64,000 bases of DNA from Paraglaciecola arctica BSs20135 (GTDB lineage Bacteria > Pseudomonadota > Gammaproteobacteria > Enterobacterales > Alteromonadaceae). Made by a program: the position numbers and the translations under genes. The stretch covers positions 31,124 through 95,123 of the forward strand of contig NZ_BAEO01000025.1 of assembly GCF_000314995.1 (NCBI RefSeq), written 5' to 3'. This document shows positions 44,508 through 55,189 of the stretch, piece by piece. Position 1 is the first letter of the stretch. Each line of letters opens with the position of its first letter. A model generated the notes under the pieces. It made no database searches. It was not told the origin of the DNA and saw nothing but the letters and a program-made list of their open reading frames with translations.

Positions 44508-46652
44508 ATGACAACAGAAGACAAAACAACACAAACAAACAGCGCCTTTACTCTGAATGTACGTGATGATGGCGTGGCCATTCTTTCTATGGACGTACCC
44601 GGCGAAAGTATGAACACACTTAAAGTGGAATTCGCTGAGCAAATAGATGCCGTACTTGAGCAAATTAAGGCAGATAGCAGCATTAAAGGTGTGGTGGTGA
44701 TTAGCGGCAAAGAAAACTCCTTTGTGGCTGGTGCCGATATCAGCATGTTGGCTGCCTGTGGATCTGCAGAAGATGCCACTACTATTGCTAAAGGCGGTCA
44801 GGATATGTTTCAACGTATCGAAGATATGTCTGTGACCTTTGTAGCCGCAATTCATGGCCCTGCTTTAGGTGGCGGATTAGAGCTTGCTCTGGCATGTCAT
44901 TATCGCGTGTGTAGTGACGATGCAAAAACTCAATTGGGTTTGCCTGAAGTACAGCTTGGTCTATTGCCTGGTAGCGGTGGCACTCAGCGTTTACCTAAAC
45001 TGATCAGTGTGCAACAAGCCATGAAAATGATGTTAACTGGTGCGTCTGTACGAGCAAAACAAGCTAAAAAGTACGGCATTGTTGACGATATGGTACCTCA
45101 GTCCATTTTGTTAGATGTGGCCATTGAAATGGCCAAAAAACCTAAGCCTAAGCGTAACGGCCCTAAGCTAGATCTAATGGGTAAATTTTTAGAGAACACT
45201 TCGGTTGGTCGCAACCTAATGTTTAATCAGGCCCGTAAACAAACCGCTAGCAAAACTCAAGGAAATTACCCCTCACCAGAGCTTATCATTGATTGTATTG
45301 AAACTGGCCTGAGCCAAGGTTTTAGAAAGGGTTTAGAGGTCGAAGCTAAACATTTTGGTAACTTGGTTATGAGCTCGGAATCTGCAGCCCTTAGAAGTTT
45401 GTTTTTTGCCACCACCGATATGAAAAAAGAAACTGGTGTACAAGGGGTGCAACCAGCAAGGCTAAAAAAAGTGGGGGTTTTAGGTGGGGGATTAATGGGA
45501 GGCGGTATTGCCTTTGTTACCGCAACTAAAGCCGGGCTTCCAGCCCGTATTAAAGATATTCGTTCTGAAGGTATTGCCAATGCTATTAAGTACAGTTTTG
45601 ATATTCTGAACAAAAAAGTAAAGCGTGGTTTTATGCAAAAAATGGCAATGCAAAAACAAATGGCGCTATTGACAGGTTCAATTGATTATTCTGGTTTTAG
45701 TGATGCTGATGTAGTGATTGAAGCAGTGTTTGAAGACTTAACATTGAAACAAAATATGGTTGCTGAAGTTGAGGAAAATTGTGCCGAACATACAATTTTC
45801 GCATCTAATACGTCTTCTATCCCTATTTCACAAATCGCCGCGAAAGCCAAAAGACCAGAACAAGTGATCGGCCTGCATTATTTCTCTCCAGTGGATAAAA
45901 TGCCTCTGGCTGAGGTTATTGCCCACGAAAAAACCTCCGACCAAACTATTTCAACTACTGTTGAGTTGGCCAAGAAACAAGGTAAAACCCCCATAGTAGT
46001 CAAAGACGGCGCCGGATTTTACGTTAACCGTATTTTAGCGCCCTATATGAATGAGGCTGCGGAAGTATTACTCAGTGGAGAGCCTATTGATCACATAGAT
46101 AAATCTCTTGTGAAATTTGGTTTCCCCGTAGGTCCTGTTAAATTATTGGACGAAGTTGGCATTGATGTTGGTACTAAGATTGGTCCTATTTTACAGGCTC
46201 AGTTCGGTGACCGTTTTGCATCTAACCCAGGATTTGACAAAATTTTGGCTGATGATCGAAAAGGTAAGAAAAACAAACGTGGGTTTTATGATTATTCAGG
46301 TAAAAACCCCGGCAAAGAAGTCGATGCCTCTGTATATACTTTGTTAGGGATTACGCCAGCAAGCAAAATGAGTCATGAACAAATAGCCGAACGTTGTGTG
46401 TTATTGATGTTGAATGAAGCTGCTATGTGTTTGGATGAAGGCGTAGTTCGCAATGCTCGTGATGGTGATATTGGGGCTATATTCGGGATCGGTTTCCCTC
46501 CATTCTTGGGCGGGCCTTTCCGTTATATGCATACTTTAGGCATCACTCATGTAGTGGCTAGATTAGAACATTATCAAGGATTACTTGGTGATAAGTTCAC
46601 ACCAGCAGAAAGTTTGAAAAAAATGGTCGAGGAAGGACACTCTTTTTATTAA
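44508..46652 (+). CDS. fadJ: Multifunctional fatty-acid oxidation protein, alpha subunit
   Basis: 714 residues from the ATG at 44508, with AGGGTG upstream; an earlier TTG at 44484 lies inside fadI. N-terminal enoyl-CoA hydratase: oxyanion-hole [10 protein letters not shown] and [13 protein letters not shown], catalytic Glu in [19 protein letters not shown]. The 3-hydroxyacyl-CoA dehydrogenase follows: [18 protein letters not shown] for [18 protein letters not shown] with the catalytic His. Forms the alpha2-beta2 complex with FadI for medium/long-chain beta-oxidation. Confidence 0.95.
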   Translation: MTTEDKTTQTNSAFTLNVRDDGVAILSMDVPGESMNTLKVEFAEQIDAVLEQIKADSSIKGVVVISGKENSFVAGADISMLAACGSAEDATTIAKGGQDMFQRIEDMSVTFVAAIHGPALGGGLELALACHYRVCSDDAKTQLGLPEVQLGLLPGSGGTQRLPKLISVQQAMKMMLTGASVRAKQAKKYGIVDDMVPQSILLDVAIEMAKKPKPKRNGPKLDLMGKFLENTSVGRNLMFNQARKQTASKTQGNYPSPELIIDCIETGLSQGFRKGLEVEAKHFGNLVMSSESAALRSLFFATTDMKKETGVQGVQPARLKKVGVLGGGLMGGGIAFVTATKAGLPARIKDIRSEGIANAIKYSFDILNKKVKRGFMQKMAMQKQMALLTGSIDYSGFSDADVVIEAVFEDLTLKQNMVAEVEENCAEHTIFASNTSSIPISQIAAKAKRPEQVIGLHYFSPVDKMPLAEVIAHEKTSDQTISTTVELAKKQGKTPIVVKDGAGFYVNRILAPYMNEAAEVLLSGEPIDHIDKSLVKFGFPVGPVKLLDEVGIDVGTKIGPILQAQFGDRFASNPGFDKILADDRKGKKNKRGFYDYSGKNPGKEVDASVYTLLGITPASKMSHEQIAERCVLLMLNEAAMCLDEGVVRNARDGDIGAIFGIGFPPFLGGPFRYMHTLGITHVVARLEHYQGLLGDKFTPAESLKKMVEEGHSFY

Positions 46653-46685
46653 AAGAAAATAATGTAAGCAATCTTTTTATACTAT

Positions 46686-46719
46686 GCCCAACTTACATAT
46701 AGCTAGGTTGGGCTTTTTT
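46686..46719 (+). terminator. Rho-independent terminator after fadJ
   Basis: GCCCAAC pairs with GTTGGGC across a 14-base loop, followed by six T. Located 34 bp after the fadJ stop. Confidence 0.85.
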
Positions 46720-46827
46720 ATGTGTGTTATTTTGATAAAATGAACCTTCGAAATTAAAAAACAATAGCAGTTTGTTGACCAAATTTAAGGTCACATTTTA
46801 AGTTAACTAAACAGGGGGCAGTATTAG

Positions 46828-47025
46828 ATGTGGATGTTTTTTATAAGCTCGGTGCTTTTTAGTCTGATGTACTATGTTCAGTCTGTTAAAACAGGACTGA
46901 CCGCTAAGAGGTGGGCATTGGCTGGATTATTTTTTGGTCCAACTATATATCCACTATTTAGATCTAGACAAAGAATAAAACTGCTCAAGGCTAGAGGATT
47001 AGGGAATACCTTATTTGGGGCATAA
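46828..47025 (+). CDS. Small membrane protein, unknown function
   Basis: 65 residues: a hydrophobic N terminus MWMFFISSVLFSLMYYVQSV, a second segment WALAGLFFGPTIYPLF and a basic end RSRQRIKLLKARGLG. A purine-rich AGGGGGCAG precedes the ATG by about 8-15 bases. The phrase LFFGPTIYPLF followed by basic residues is reminiscent of short conserved proteins of Alteromonadales, without known function. A small hairpin (AAAGAGA-TCCC-TCTCTTT) at 47029-47046 may terminate it. Confidence 0.6.
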   Translation: MWMFFISSVLFSLMYYVQSVKTGLTAKRWALAGLFFGPTIYPLFRSRQRIKLLKARGLGNTLFGA

Positions 47026-47189
47026 ACAAAAGAGATCCCTCTCTTTAGATTTTTAAGTCAATTCAGTTACAAATATACTGAATTAGATTTTTTATCTAAA
47101 AGCTATGGTAATTTTTGATTAACCATTCGCTATCGATAACTCAGTTATTTTCTATTGCTAGATAATAACTTGATATTACCTATTTTTTC

Positions 47190-47348
47190 TTACCAATGCT
47201 TACCAGTTTTCACACCGTTTTTACTAGTATCTGCAGTTGTTGTAGTGGCAGTCTGACTTTTAACAGGTGCTTGTACACTTACTTCAGATTTAATGGCTAC
47301 CGGAGTAGTTGTGGCTAGTACTAGTGCTACTGCATAAGATTTTAACAT
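47190..47348 (-). CDS. 52-residue secreted small protein
   Basis: Read on the minus strand: MLKSYAVALVLATTTPVAIK, then a Thr/Ser/Val-rich mature part ending KTGKHW. A strong Shine-Dalgarno (GAGGA, 9 bases before the ATG) supports translation. The N terminus looks like a signal peptide (Lys, then a hydrophobic stretch of about 10 residues, then small residues). No family recognised. Downstream of the small membrane protein gene and convergent with it. Perhaps a secreted or envelope peptide. Confidence 0.55.
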   Translation of the reverse strand: MLKSYAVALVLATTTPVAIKSEVSVQAPVKSQTATTTTADTSKNGVKTGKHW

Positions 47349-47546
47349 TGTTCATTTCCTCGTTATTTTATTGACGTTTATGCCGACATTTTTTTGCCGG
47401 TCACGATAATAAAAGCGAGAAGTGTGCCAACATTAACGGGAGAATAATATTTACCATGAAAAATCACTTGTTTTTGCAAGTTAGGGTATATAAATAGCCT
47501 GCATGTTATATTTAATAAGGGATGGCGAGGAGGTGTTAAAATTAAA

Positions 47547-50500
47547 TTAAATGCTAGATTTTTGCATGACTTTTTGTAATTGGTGATTTTCTTTGAGTAA
47601 ACGTTCAAATTTGGCGGCATTTAATGGCTTACTATAGAGGTAGCCCTGCAACATTTCGCACTTAAAGCGTCGTAAAATTGACAGTTGATTCTCATGCTCA
47701 ACGCCTTCTGCAACCACTTTTAATCCTAAATTATGTGCAATGGTAATAATTGCTTGAGTCATATGCCGGTCTTCGGCGCTAGTCGCTATGTCGTCGATAA
47801 AGGCTTTGTCAATTTTTAATGTGTTGATTGGGAAGCGTTTTAAATACGCAAGAGATGAGTAGCCTGTACCAAAATCATCTAACGCTAAGTGTATGCCACG
47901 CTCACGCAAACGTTGCATCATTCTGAGAGCATTTTCAGGATTCTGCATCAAGGTGCCTTCAGTTATTTCACATTCTAAATGTAAGGCAGACAAACCTGAT
48001 TTCTGTAAAATAGTTGTAATACGTTCATCTAAATCTGGGATCTCAAACTGTCTCGCTGCAATATTGACAGCAACACGCCCAGTAAAGAGACCAGCGTCCA
48101 CCCAACGTTTAGTATCTTCACAGGCTTTTCTAAGTACTACTTCACCAATTTCAATGATTTGGCCGGTTTGTTCCGCTAAGGGAATAAATTGGGCTGGGCT
48201 CACTAGTCCTTTTTCAGGATGCTCGTATCGTACTAAGGCTTCCATGCTGACTAACTTACCGCTAGCGATATCTACCTTAGGTTGATAAAAAACCCTAAAT
48301 AAATCTTCTTTTAAGCCATGTCTAATAAGGTTTTCTATTTGTAATTGCCGCACTGCATTTTGATTCATTTCTCCGCTAAAGAATTGATACTTATTGCCCC
48401 CAGCGTTTTTAGCAAAATACATTGCCGTGTCGGCATTTTTTAGTAATTCTTGAGTGTTGCTGCCATCTTCCGGATAAAAGGCAATACCTAAGCTAGCACC
48501 TAATACAAACTCTTGTTTATTTATAATAAAAGGACGAGCCATATTATCTAATATGGTTTGTGCAAAGTGAGTGATGTGATGGATATCAGTAGAGTTATCA
48601 ATCAATATACTAAATTCATCGCCACCTAATCGGTAACATGTGGCTTTAGTACCTGCAATTTTTTGTAAGCGTTTAGCGATTTGTTTGATTAAAATATCGC
48701 CTGTTTGGTGCCCTAAAGAGTCATTAATTTTCTTGAAATTATCCATATCCAAACATATTAACGCGTGGTGTGTGTCTCTACGTACAATATTGCTATGACT
48801 CGCTTGAAAGAATGAACGGTTAGGCAAATCGGTTAAGGGGTCGGTATTGGATAATTTGAGCAGTTCTTTTTCTGTGATTTTACGGGATGTTATATCTGAG
48901 AAAACCCCTACATAATGGCTGATTTTACCATCTTCATCGGTGATGGCATCGATGTTCAATTCCATTTCATATTTTTCTCCCGCCGAACGACGGGACTCAA
49001 CTTCACCAAACCAATTGCCTTTTTGTTGCAATGATTTTTTGACTTCTTCGGTGAAGGCTCCAGGATATTGATGAAAAGTTAAATAACTGACTAAAGCTTG
49101 TTCACGGGTTTCGCCAGTGTAATTACAATAGGAATTATTCACTGATATATATTTAAAAGAAGTGTCGGTGATAAATACACCATCGGATATAGTTTCGATT
49201 GAACGCTTAAACAATTTAAGTTGTTCTTCTGCCTCTTTTAAATGGCTAATATTTTTTAAAGTACCAGTCATCCTTTGTGCTTGATGATTGTTGTCTCTGG
49301 CTACCACTTTGCCGCGATCGAGCACCCAGATCCAATCACCTTTGTAGGTTTTAGCTCGATAAGTCATTTCGTAATGTTCAGTTTTTTCGCTTAGGTGTTC
49401 ATTTAAAGACTGCTGGACTCGTTGAATATCGTTAGGATGGATATTAGCTTCGTAGGAGCTGTTTACTCTAATATTATCTTGAGGAAAGTCTAATGTACCC
49501 CATGTATTGGAACGAAATACTTGTCCCTGATAGATATCCCAATCCCAGAGTTCATCGCCACTGCTCCAAAGGGTTAACTTCAATCGTTCTTCATTCTCTA
49601 GTATGGACTGGCGTATCGCATTTCGAGAGCGGATTTGTTTGAACCAATAAAGTAAAATCAAAATGCTCAGTAGAGCATATAAAATTAGGGCATTTTGCTG
49701 TAGCCAGAATGGTGGCGCTATGTTGATCTGCAAAATTTTTGAATCTGACCAAGGAGATAACGGATTTTTACTCTGTACATCAAATTTATAACTACCAAAC
49801 TCTAAATAAGAAAATTCCGCACGTCTTAAGGATTCCGCATCGGTCTCTATCCATGTGTCTGATAAACCTAGAAGCCTGTACCGATATTTAACTGCTTCAG
49901 GGTTAACAGGGTTCACTTGAGCAAACTTAATGCTTAGCATTGTTGATTCATTCGGCAAATCAATACTATTCGATAAATTGACCGGTTTTAAAAGTGGCGA
50001 ATTATCCGAGTGAACAGAGATTGGCAAATTAAACAAACGTAGTTGGGTAATAGTGGGGGGGCGACTTTTTTGTAATTGGTTTTCAGATGGTTTTTGATTA
50101 TTGGCTTGGATAGATAACTTTGCTTCAATAGACGACTTATCCGGATCGAACATCAAAAAGCCATCAGTGCCTCCAAATAATATCTTGCCTGCTTTTGAAA
50201 GCATTCCAGAATCTTCATTCAGTTCGTTGTATCCAAAGCGTCCAGATGCAATGTTTTGTAAGAACTCCCCTGTTTTTAATGATACTTCATCAATCCCGCC
50301 ATTTACGTGTGACACCCATAAACTATCTTTAAACTTAATTGACTTGAGGATTTGATTACTTGCTAATCCATTTTCTTCATTAAGTATTTTTGTTATGCGG
50401 TATGAGGTTTTTTCTAGTTTGATAATGCCTTGTCTTAATGATGATAACCAATAGCCATCATCTACTTCAATTACAGAATTAAAGTGCCTTACAGATGTAT

Positions 50501-52115
50501 CCAATTCTATAACTAGCTGCTTCACTATTTTGCGATCGAGATTATAGAGTACCATTCCCAAATTTGTATTTAGCCAAAGGTTTTTATCGACGTCCACAAA
50601 AAGTGGTTCAATGTAATTTATTTTATTGTCTGTTAAATTAATATTGTGGATTTGTAAGCTTTTTGGGTCAATCCAACTAACTATGCCATTTTCAGTTGTT
50701 AGCCACATACGCCCGAAAAAATAGGATAATCTCATAATATCTTTTCCAAGGAAAAGGGTTTTAACAAGTACTAATTCAGAGTCGCTTGATTGACGATAGA
50801 TAAATATTCCACCAGAGCTAGCGATCCAAATTTGATCAAATTCATCGATTTTGAGCGCCCAAATATTGTGTTCAAAATCACTCAGAAATTGTTTAAATAC
50901 AAAATTTTCAGTATCAAGTTGGTTCAGTCCATTAGATTGAGTACCTACCCATATTTTTCCATTAGAATCTTCGGTGAGTCCCCAAACTATTTTGCCTGAA
51001 AGTCCAGAAACGTTTGATTGCTTAGGTATTGCAGTAACTTCATTAGGCTCAATTGTAGCCTTGCTAAAAATCTTTATTTCTGAGCTATCCGCGTTATATC
51101 GATATAGTCCGCCTGAATAGGTACCTACCCATATTGAATTATTTGAGTCCATAAAGAGACTTAAAATGTGTGAACTTTCTAAGCCAAAATTAATATTGTT
51201 TTGAGCATCGTACGAGAATAATAGTTTATTTTCAGGGCTTAAAATGCTGATCCCTGTTGTTGTTCCAAGCCAGACATTACCATTGTAATTTTGTAAAATA
51301 CTCCATACTTCGTTGCCAATAATAGACGGTGTACTTTGAGTATTTAAACGTGTCACTGATGAGAGATTAGTGTCAATCTTGTAGGCTCCATCTTCAGTGG
51401 CAAGCCAATAATTATCATCTATTTTCTTAAAATCAAATATAAAGTTGGATTTTATCTCGATATTCCATGGATTAGTTTTTTTCAAACTAAATAAGGTATT
51501 GGAGTTATGTTCAAGTATAAAAATGCCACTTGCCAAACTGCCAAGCCAGGTTTTATCTGATTCACTAAATATCACTTTGATGTCTGCAGGTAGTTTTTCA
51601 CCATTGACTGTAAAAGGTAAAAACGAGTTAGCTAAATGATCGTAGAGGTAAAGGTTTTCAGCGGTAGATACCAACAAATTACCATCTTCATTAAGGGCGA
51701 TAGCAAAAATGTCATTACTGCTTAACTGACTATTGTCTTTGTTATAATTGGTAAAGTTGTCTTTTAATGGATTGTATTTAGCCAGTCCATTTTGAGTGGC
51801 AACCCAAAGGTTTTCAGAAGAATCTAAAAGTAGCTTTTTGGTGAAATTATTGGGTAAGGAGTGAGGGTCTTTACTAGAATGTCTATAATTTTTAAATTCG
51901 TAACCATCAAAACGGCTCAAACCTTCAAAAGTACTGAACCACATAAACCCGCTAGGATCTTCTAGGCTATTGGTTACTGTGTTTTGTACTAAACCTTCAG
52001 ACTTAGAATACTTAACGAAAACATTGTTTGCGGCATGGGAATAATGAACCGAAAAAAGTCCCAGTAGTAGAGACAATAAAAAACTGCGGAATGTTAATAA
52101 ATAGCGAATATGCAC
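47547..52115 (-). CDS. Periplasmic-propeller sensor with PAS, GGDEF and EAL domains
   Basis: 1522 residues. GTG start with AGGTGA four bases before. Signal peptide to about residue 28. Two beta-propellers of Reg_prop repeats (FEGLSRFDGYEFKNY, WVATQNGLAKYNP, VWLGTTTGISIL, and so on), then a Y_Y_Y domain (about 700-790) and a membrane helix near 797-820. Two PAS-like domains follow, then GGDEF with intact RLGGDEF (about 1088-1255) and EAL with MEALVRYE, ECEITEG and DDFGTGYSSL (about 1265-1512). Both c-di-GMP synthesis and breakdown look possible. Such propellers in Alteromonadales and Bacteroidetes often sense polysaccharides. The ligand here is unknown. Confidence 0.9.
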   Translation of the reverse strand: MHIRYLLTFRSFLLSLLLGLFSVHYSHAANNVFVKYSKSEGLVQNTVTNSLEDPSGFMWFSTFEGLSRFDGYEFKNYRHSSKDPHSLPNNFTKKLLLDSSENLWVATQNGLAKYNPLKDNFTNYNKDNSQLSSNDIFAIALNEDGNLLVSTAENLYLYDHLANSFLPFTVNGEKLPADIKVIFSESDKTWLGSLASGIFILEHNSNTLFSLKKTNPWNIEIKSNFIFDFKKIDDNYWLATEDGAYKIDTNLSSVTRLNTQSTPSIIGNEVWSILQNYNGNVWLGTTTGISILSPENKLLFSYDAQNNINFGLESSHILSLFMDSNNSIWVGTYSGGLYRYNADSSEIKIFSKATIEPNEVTAIPKQSNVSGLSGKIVWGLTEDSNGKIWVGTQSNGLNQLDTENFVFKQFLSDFEHNIWALKIDEFDQIWIASSGGIFIYRQSSDSELVLVKTLFLGKDIMRLSYFFGRMWLTTENGIVSWIDPKSLQIHNINLTDNKINYIEPLFVDVDKNLWLNTNLGMVLYNLDRKIVKQLVIELDTSVRHFNSVIEVDDGYWLSSLRQGIIKLEKTSYRITKILNEENGLASNQILKSIKFKDSLWVSHVNGGIDEVSLKTGEFLQNIASGRFGYNELNEDSGMLSKAGKILFGGTDGFLMFDPDKSSIEAKLSIQANNQKPSENQLQKSRPPTITQLRLFNLPISVHSDNSPLLKPVNLSNSIDLPNESTMLSIKFAQVNPVNPEAVKYRYRLLGLSDTWIETDAESLRRAEFSYLEFGSYKFDVQSKNPLSPWSDSKILQINIAPPFWLQQNALILYALLSILILLYWFKQIRSRNAIRQSILENEERLKLTLWSSGDELWDWDIYQGQVFRSNTWGTLDFPQDNIRVNSSYEANIHPNDIQRVQQSLNEHLSEKTEHYEMTYRAKTYKGDWIWVLDRGKVVARDNNHQAQRMTGTLKNISHLKEAEEQLKLFKRSIETISDGVFITDTSFKYISVNNSYCNYTGETREQALVSYLTFHQYPGAFTEEVKKSLQQKGNWFGEVESRRSAGEKYEMELNIDAITDEDGKISHYVGVFSDITSRKITEKELLKLSNTDPLTDLPNRSFFQASHSNIVRRDTHHALICLDMDNFKKINDSLGHQTGDILIKQIAKRLQKIAGTKATCYRLGGDEFSILIDNSTDIHHITHFAQTILDNMARPFIINKQEFVLGASLGIAFYPEDGSNTQELLKNADTAMYFAKNAGGNKYQFFSGEMNQNAVRQLQIENLIRHGLKEDLFRVFYQPKVDIASGKLVSMEALVRYEHPEKGLVSPAQFIPLAEQTGQIIEIGEVVLRKACEDTKRWVDAGLFTGRVAVNIAARQFEIPDLDERITTILQKSGLSALHLECEITEGTLMQNPENALRMMQRLRERGIHLALDDFGTGYSSLAYLKRFPINTLKIDKAFIDDIATSAEDRHMTQAIITIAHNLGLKVVAEGVEHENQLSILRRFKCEMLQGYLYSKPLNAAKFERLLKENHQLQKVMQKSSI

Positions 52116-52299
52116 TTCTCACCTAGAGGTAGTTATCTACCCTCTTATAATAATTAGATTTCATTGGCGGCATATCCATATCGCCCAACCTTAAATATGC
52201 CTAATTTATTGGGCTGCTACAAGTATTAATCTTGTTAAAATGAATGACTTAATGATAAAAGTGTTTGATTGTAGGTTTTTTCGCTAATTTATGCAGCGT

Positions 52300-55056
52300 T
52301 CAGAGATATAAGCTGTTGGATTTAAAACTCTTTATATCTGTAATGACTTCGGTTTGAACTGATAATGGAACATGATGTGGCTCTGCGCTGTACAAAATGG
52401 CCTCCCCAAACCCTTGTCGAGATACCAGTAAAGTTAGGTAAGCTTTGAGTTCATAAAAATCGATATCTAAGATTGTTTGGGTCATTCGATAGCTATAGGT
52501 AAATGTACTATCTTGATTCCCGATCGCCATCCACAACCTTTGACTTTTCATACTTAAATTGGTGTCTTTCTCCATCAATTGTTTCATTACACCTTTTTTG
52601 AGTGATTCCCATAAATGACTGAACTGGTTAATATTTTCAACAGTTTGTTGCAAAAATAGATGAATTGCATCAATTAGGAATTTAGCAGGGTGATGAGGTG
52701 ACTGAATATAGAAACCAATTCCAGGATGCTGGTTGTAGGGTATGTAGCCACTACCCACTAAGTAACCTAGTTGTTGCTCAGTGCGTAATTGATTGAAAAA
52801 AGGCGTGGCTAATAACTGTTCTGTGAGAATAGTTAATGCGATGTTTTTTAGACTTGCATCGGGTGCTTGAAAATAGATGACAACTGCTGGATCACTATGT
52901 TGACACTCTACCTGATAAGAAATGGCTTTAGTGCGCCTAATATCTGCGATACCTCTATGAATTCTGGCACATGTAGCATACTTCATCCTGAAATTTTTAA
53001 TATCAGCACTGATCCTGTATGCCTCTTCTGGAGTCCAATTACCGTACATCATTCCTTCTAAATGAAATTGACTGAGTAACTTTTCTTTAGTTACTGGAAT
53101 ATCATCAAGGGTTAAATTTTCCATGGCTTGAGCCACATCTGACGGGTCGTTATTTTGTTGTTGCATAATCACCGAAAGTTTAGAAAAAAGTCGGTTGATG
53201 GGTTTATTCAATAAAGAATTGGACAAGCCCTGAGATTGTTTGGCTTTTATCTGGGAGAAACTATCGGAAAAATCTTCATGTGCAACAATTTGAGTCAAAA
53301 GATTGCTACAGAATTCTAGTTGGTTTGCACTAAAACCATTAGTTTGTAGAGAAAATCCACCTTGATGTGGATAGAAATGAAAATGCATGCCAGCAAGATT
53401 AGCTTGATAATACTTTTGGTTAAGTTTCTCGTTTAGTAACGCAACCCATAATCTTTTCGCTGTTGTAAGTTGAATTCCTTCATTCACTGCTTGGCAATCA
53501 AAGGATAAAAAACAATCCCCCTTGGGTTGCTTAAATTTATCGTCTTGCCCATACCAAATGTCTAATCCATTTTCTTTAATAATTTGTTTAGGCAAAACAA
53601 ACTCATTAACAATCGGATTTAATGGTTGGCATGGGGGTAAATATTGATTGGCTTTTGGTAATGCAAAGCTTGATCGCCAACTACCACTTAAAAAAGACTG
53701 CATGCGGGTCGCTGCAATTGGCTGGACGCTATATGGCGTATGATACCACTTAGCTTTATGGGTTGTTTTGACAAAGGGAGTCACTGTTTTTATGCGCATA
53801 TTTTCGGGGCAGAAAAACTCTAACATTTGTAAAACTAAATGCACTTCTGGTTTATCCAGAATATAGTCGCCTGCAATCAGGTGGTGTGGCGGATATTCGA
53901 ACATTGCCTGACTATAGTGGCATGCTTCGTCAATCGCCTTAGCTTGTTCGGGAAAGTCCCAGATGAGTTGATTGAGGGTGGCGGTTTCTTCGATTCGCCA
54001 AGTTTCAATACCATTCTCTTTGATCAATTGAATATACGAGAAAATTGCTGTTATCACCTCGTCGGTGTATTTAATTCCTTCATCTGTTAACTGCAGGTTG
54101 ATGTTGAAATCTTTGAAAGTACTGCCTTCTATACCACCACCGGCACTTAAGCTAGTCGCCCAGTTTTTGGTTTTAAAGAAATGTAATAATCCCCCTCCAC
54201 CTTCATCACCTAAAATATGGCTCAGAACACTTAAGGGTTTACTCCTGTAATGAGAGTGCTGCTGGGGAAGGGCAAAGGTTAAAATCATTCTTCTGGCTTT
54301 TTGCAAAGGCAATATATTGATTTGTATACCTAAGTTATGTTCCAGATAAAGTGCTGGTAGAGGTTCCTCAGATAATTCATTATTTGATGGCCAGTCGCTA
54401 AATTGTTGGCGAACAAGCTTTTCGCTGACTGAGAGTGGTTGCTGGCTAACTAAACACAAACAGGCATTTTGAGGTTGGTAATAACGTTCAAATATCCGTA
54501 GCAATTTTTGTTTGAGTTGCAATGGACTGAAAGGAGCAAAGGTTTGCTGATTACCCACCGAAAATTGGCTAAAAGGGTGGGCTGGGTTACATGTCTCTTT
54601 ATGAACTTGGTAAAGACGTCTTAAGTCATCTTTTTGTTTTAATAAAAACTCTGCGTTGATAGCATTTATTTCTTTCTCAATTAACACCTCCCTGAACAGA
54701 GGTTTACTGAGCATTGCGAATAAATGCGTTAAAGCTTGTTGTTCATATTCAGATGCAACGTCGTAAAAATAACTGCTGTATTCTGTTCCTGTTAATGCAT
54801 TAATACTGCCCCCGTGTGTGGCAATAAAATCATTAAATGCATTGGCTTCAGTGAACTTATGGTTGCCCAAAAATAGCATGTGCTCCAATAAGTGATTAAT
54901 GCCATGGCAATCCTTATCATCATTGAAATGACCCACGTTAAAGGTAACAGAGCAGGCGCTTTTTACACTGTTGGGGTCTTGCACTAACAAAATTCGCAGG
55001 CCGTTAGCCAATTCTATATGGTTAAATTGACGGTTGTCGAAGGCACTTTTAAGCAA
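52300..55056 (-). CDS. M16 family zinc metallopeptidase (insulinase/pitrilysin type)
   Basis: 918 residues. Inverted zinc motif HLLEH (His55, Glu58, His59) with the third ligand Glu136 (INAEFLLK). The four M16 domains are present, the last with RTEQQLGYLVGSGY, a conserved segment of protease III-like enzymes. Start codon TTG at 55056, with TAGGA 10 bases before; no ATG upstream fits. No signal peptide, unlike E. coli pitrilysin, so probably cytoplasmic. Likely degrades small peptides. Confidence 0.88.
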   Translation of the reverse strand: MLKSAFDNRQFNHIELANGLRILLVQDPNSVKSACSVTFNVGHFNDDKDCHGINHLLEHMLFLGNHKFTEANAFNDFIATHGGSINALTGTEYSSYFYDVASEYEQQALTHLFAMLSKPLFREVLIEKEINAINAEFLLKQKDDLRRLYQVHKETCNPAHPFSQFSVGNQQTFAPFSPLQLKQKLLRIFERYYQPQNACLCLVSQQPLSVSEKLVRQQFSDWPSNNELSEEPLPALYLEHNLGIQINILPLQKARRMILTFALPQQHSHYRSKPLSVLSHILGDEGGGGLLHFFKTKNWATSLSAGGGIEGSTFKDFNINLQLTDEGIKYTDEVITAIFSYIQLIKENGIETWRIEETATLNQLIWDFPEQAKAIDEACHYSQAMFEYPPHHLIAGDYILDKPEVHLVLQMLEFFCPENMRIKTVTPFVKTTHKAKWYHTPYSVQPIAATRMQSFLSGSWRSSFALPKANQYLPPCQPLNPIVNEFVLPKQIIKENGLDIWYGQDDKFKQPKGDCFLSFDCQAVNEGIQLTTAKRLWVALLNEKLNQKYYQANLAGMHFHFYPHQGGFSLQTNGFSANQLEFCSNLLTQIVAHEDFSDSFSQIKAKQSQGLSNSLLNKPINRLFSKLSVIMQQQNNDPSDVAQAMENLTLDDIPVTKEKLLSQFHLEGMMYGNWTPEEAYRISADIKNFRMKYATCARIHRGIADIRRTKAISYQVECQHSDPAVVIYFQAPDASLKNIALTILTEQLLATPFFNQLRTEQQLGYLVGSGYIPYNQHPGIGFYIQSPHHPAKFLIDAIHLFLQQTVENINQFSHLWESLKKGVMKQLMEKDTNLSMKSQRLWMAIGNQDSTFTYSYRMTQTILDIDFYELKAYLTLLVSRQGFGEAILYSAEPHHVPLSVQTEVITDIKSFKSNSLYL

Positions 55057-55189
55057 AATTCTGTTTTCCTAAGTAGAGAGACTTTTCAAGCATAAACTAA
55101 TTTTTTAAAGGTGCAGATTTTTAATTATGTTTTTTGCTATATTAGTCGCAATCGGCTCTAATGTTCCAAATACAAATTCCGCGAGTTTT

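Noticed and set aside
44442..44855. Minus-strand open frame of 137 codons at the fadI/fadJ junction
   Set aside because: Antisense to well-conserved fadI and fadJ coding sequence.
47378..47620. Minus-strand open frame of 80 codons
   Set aside because: It overlaps the 3' end of the sensor gene in another frame and lacks a plausible start signal or motif.
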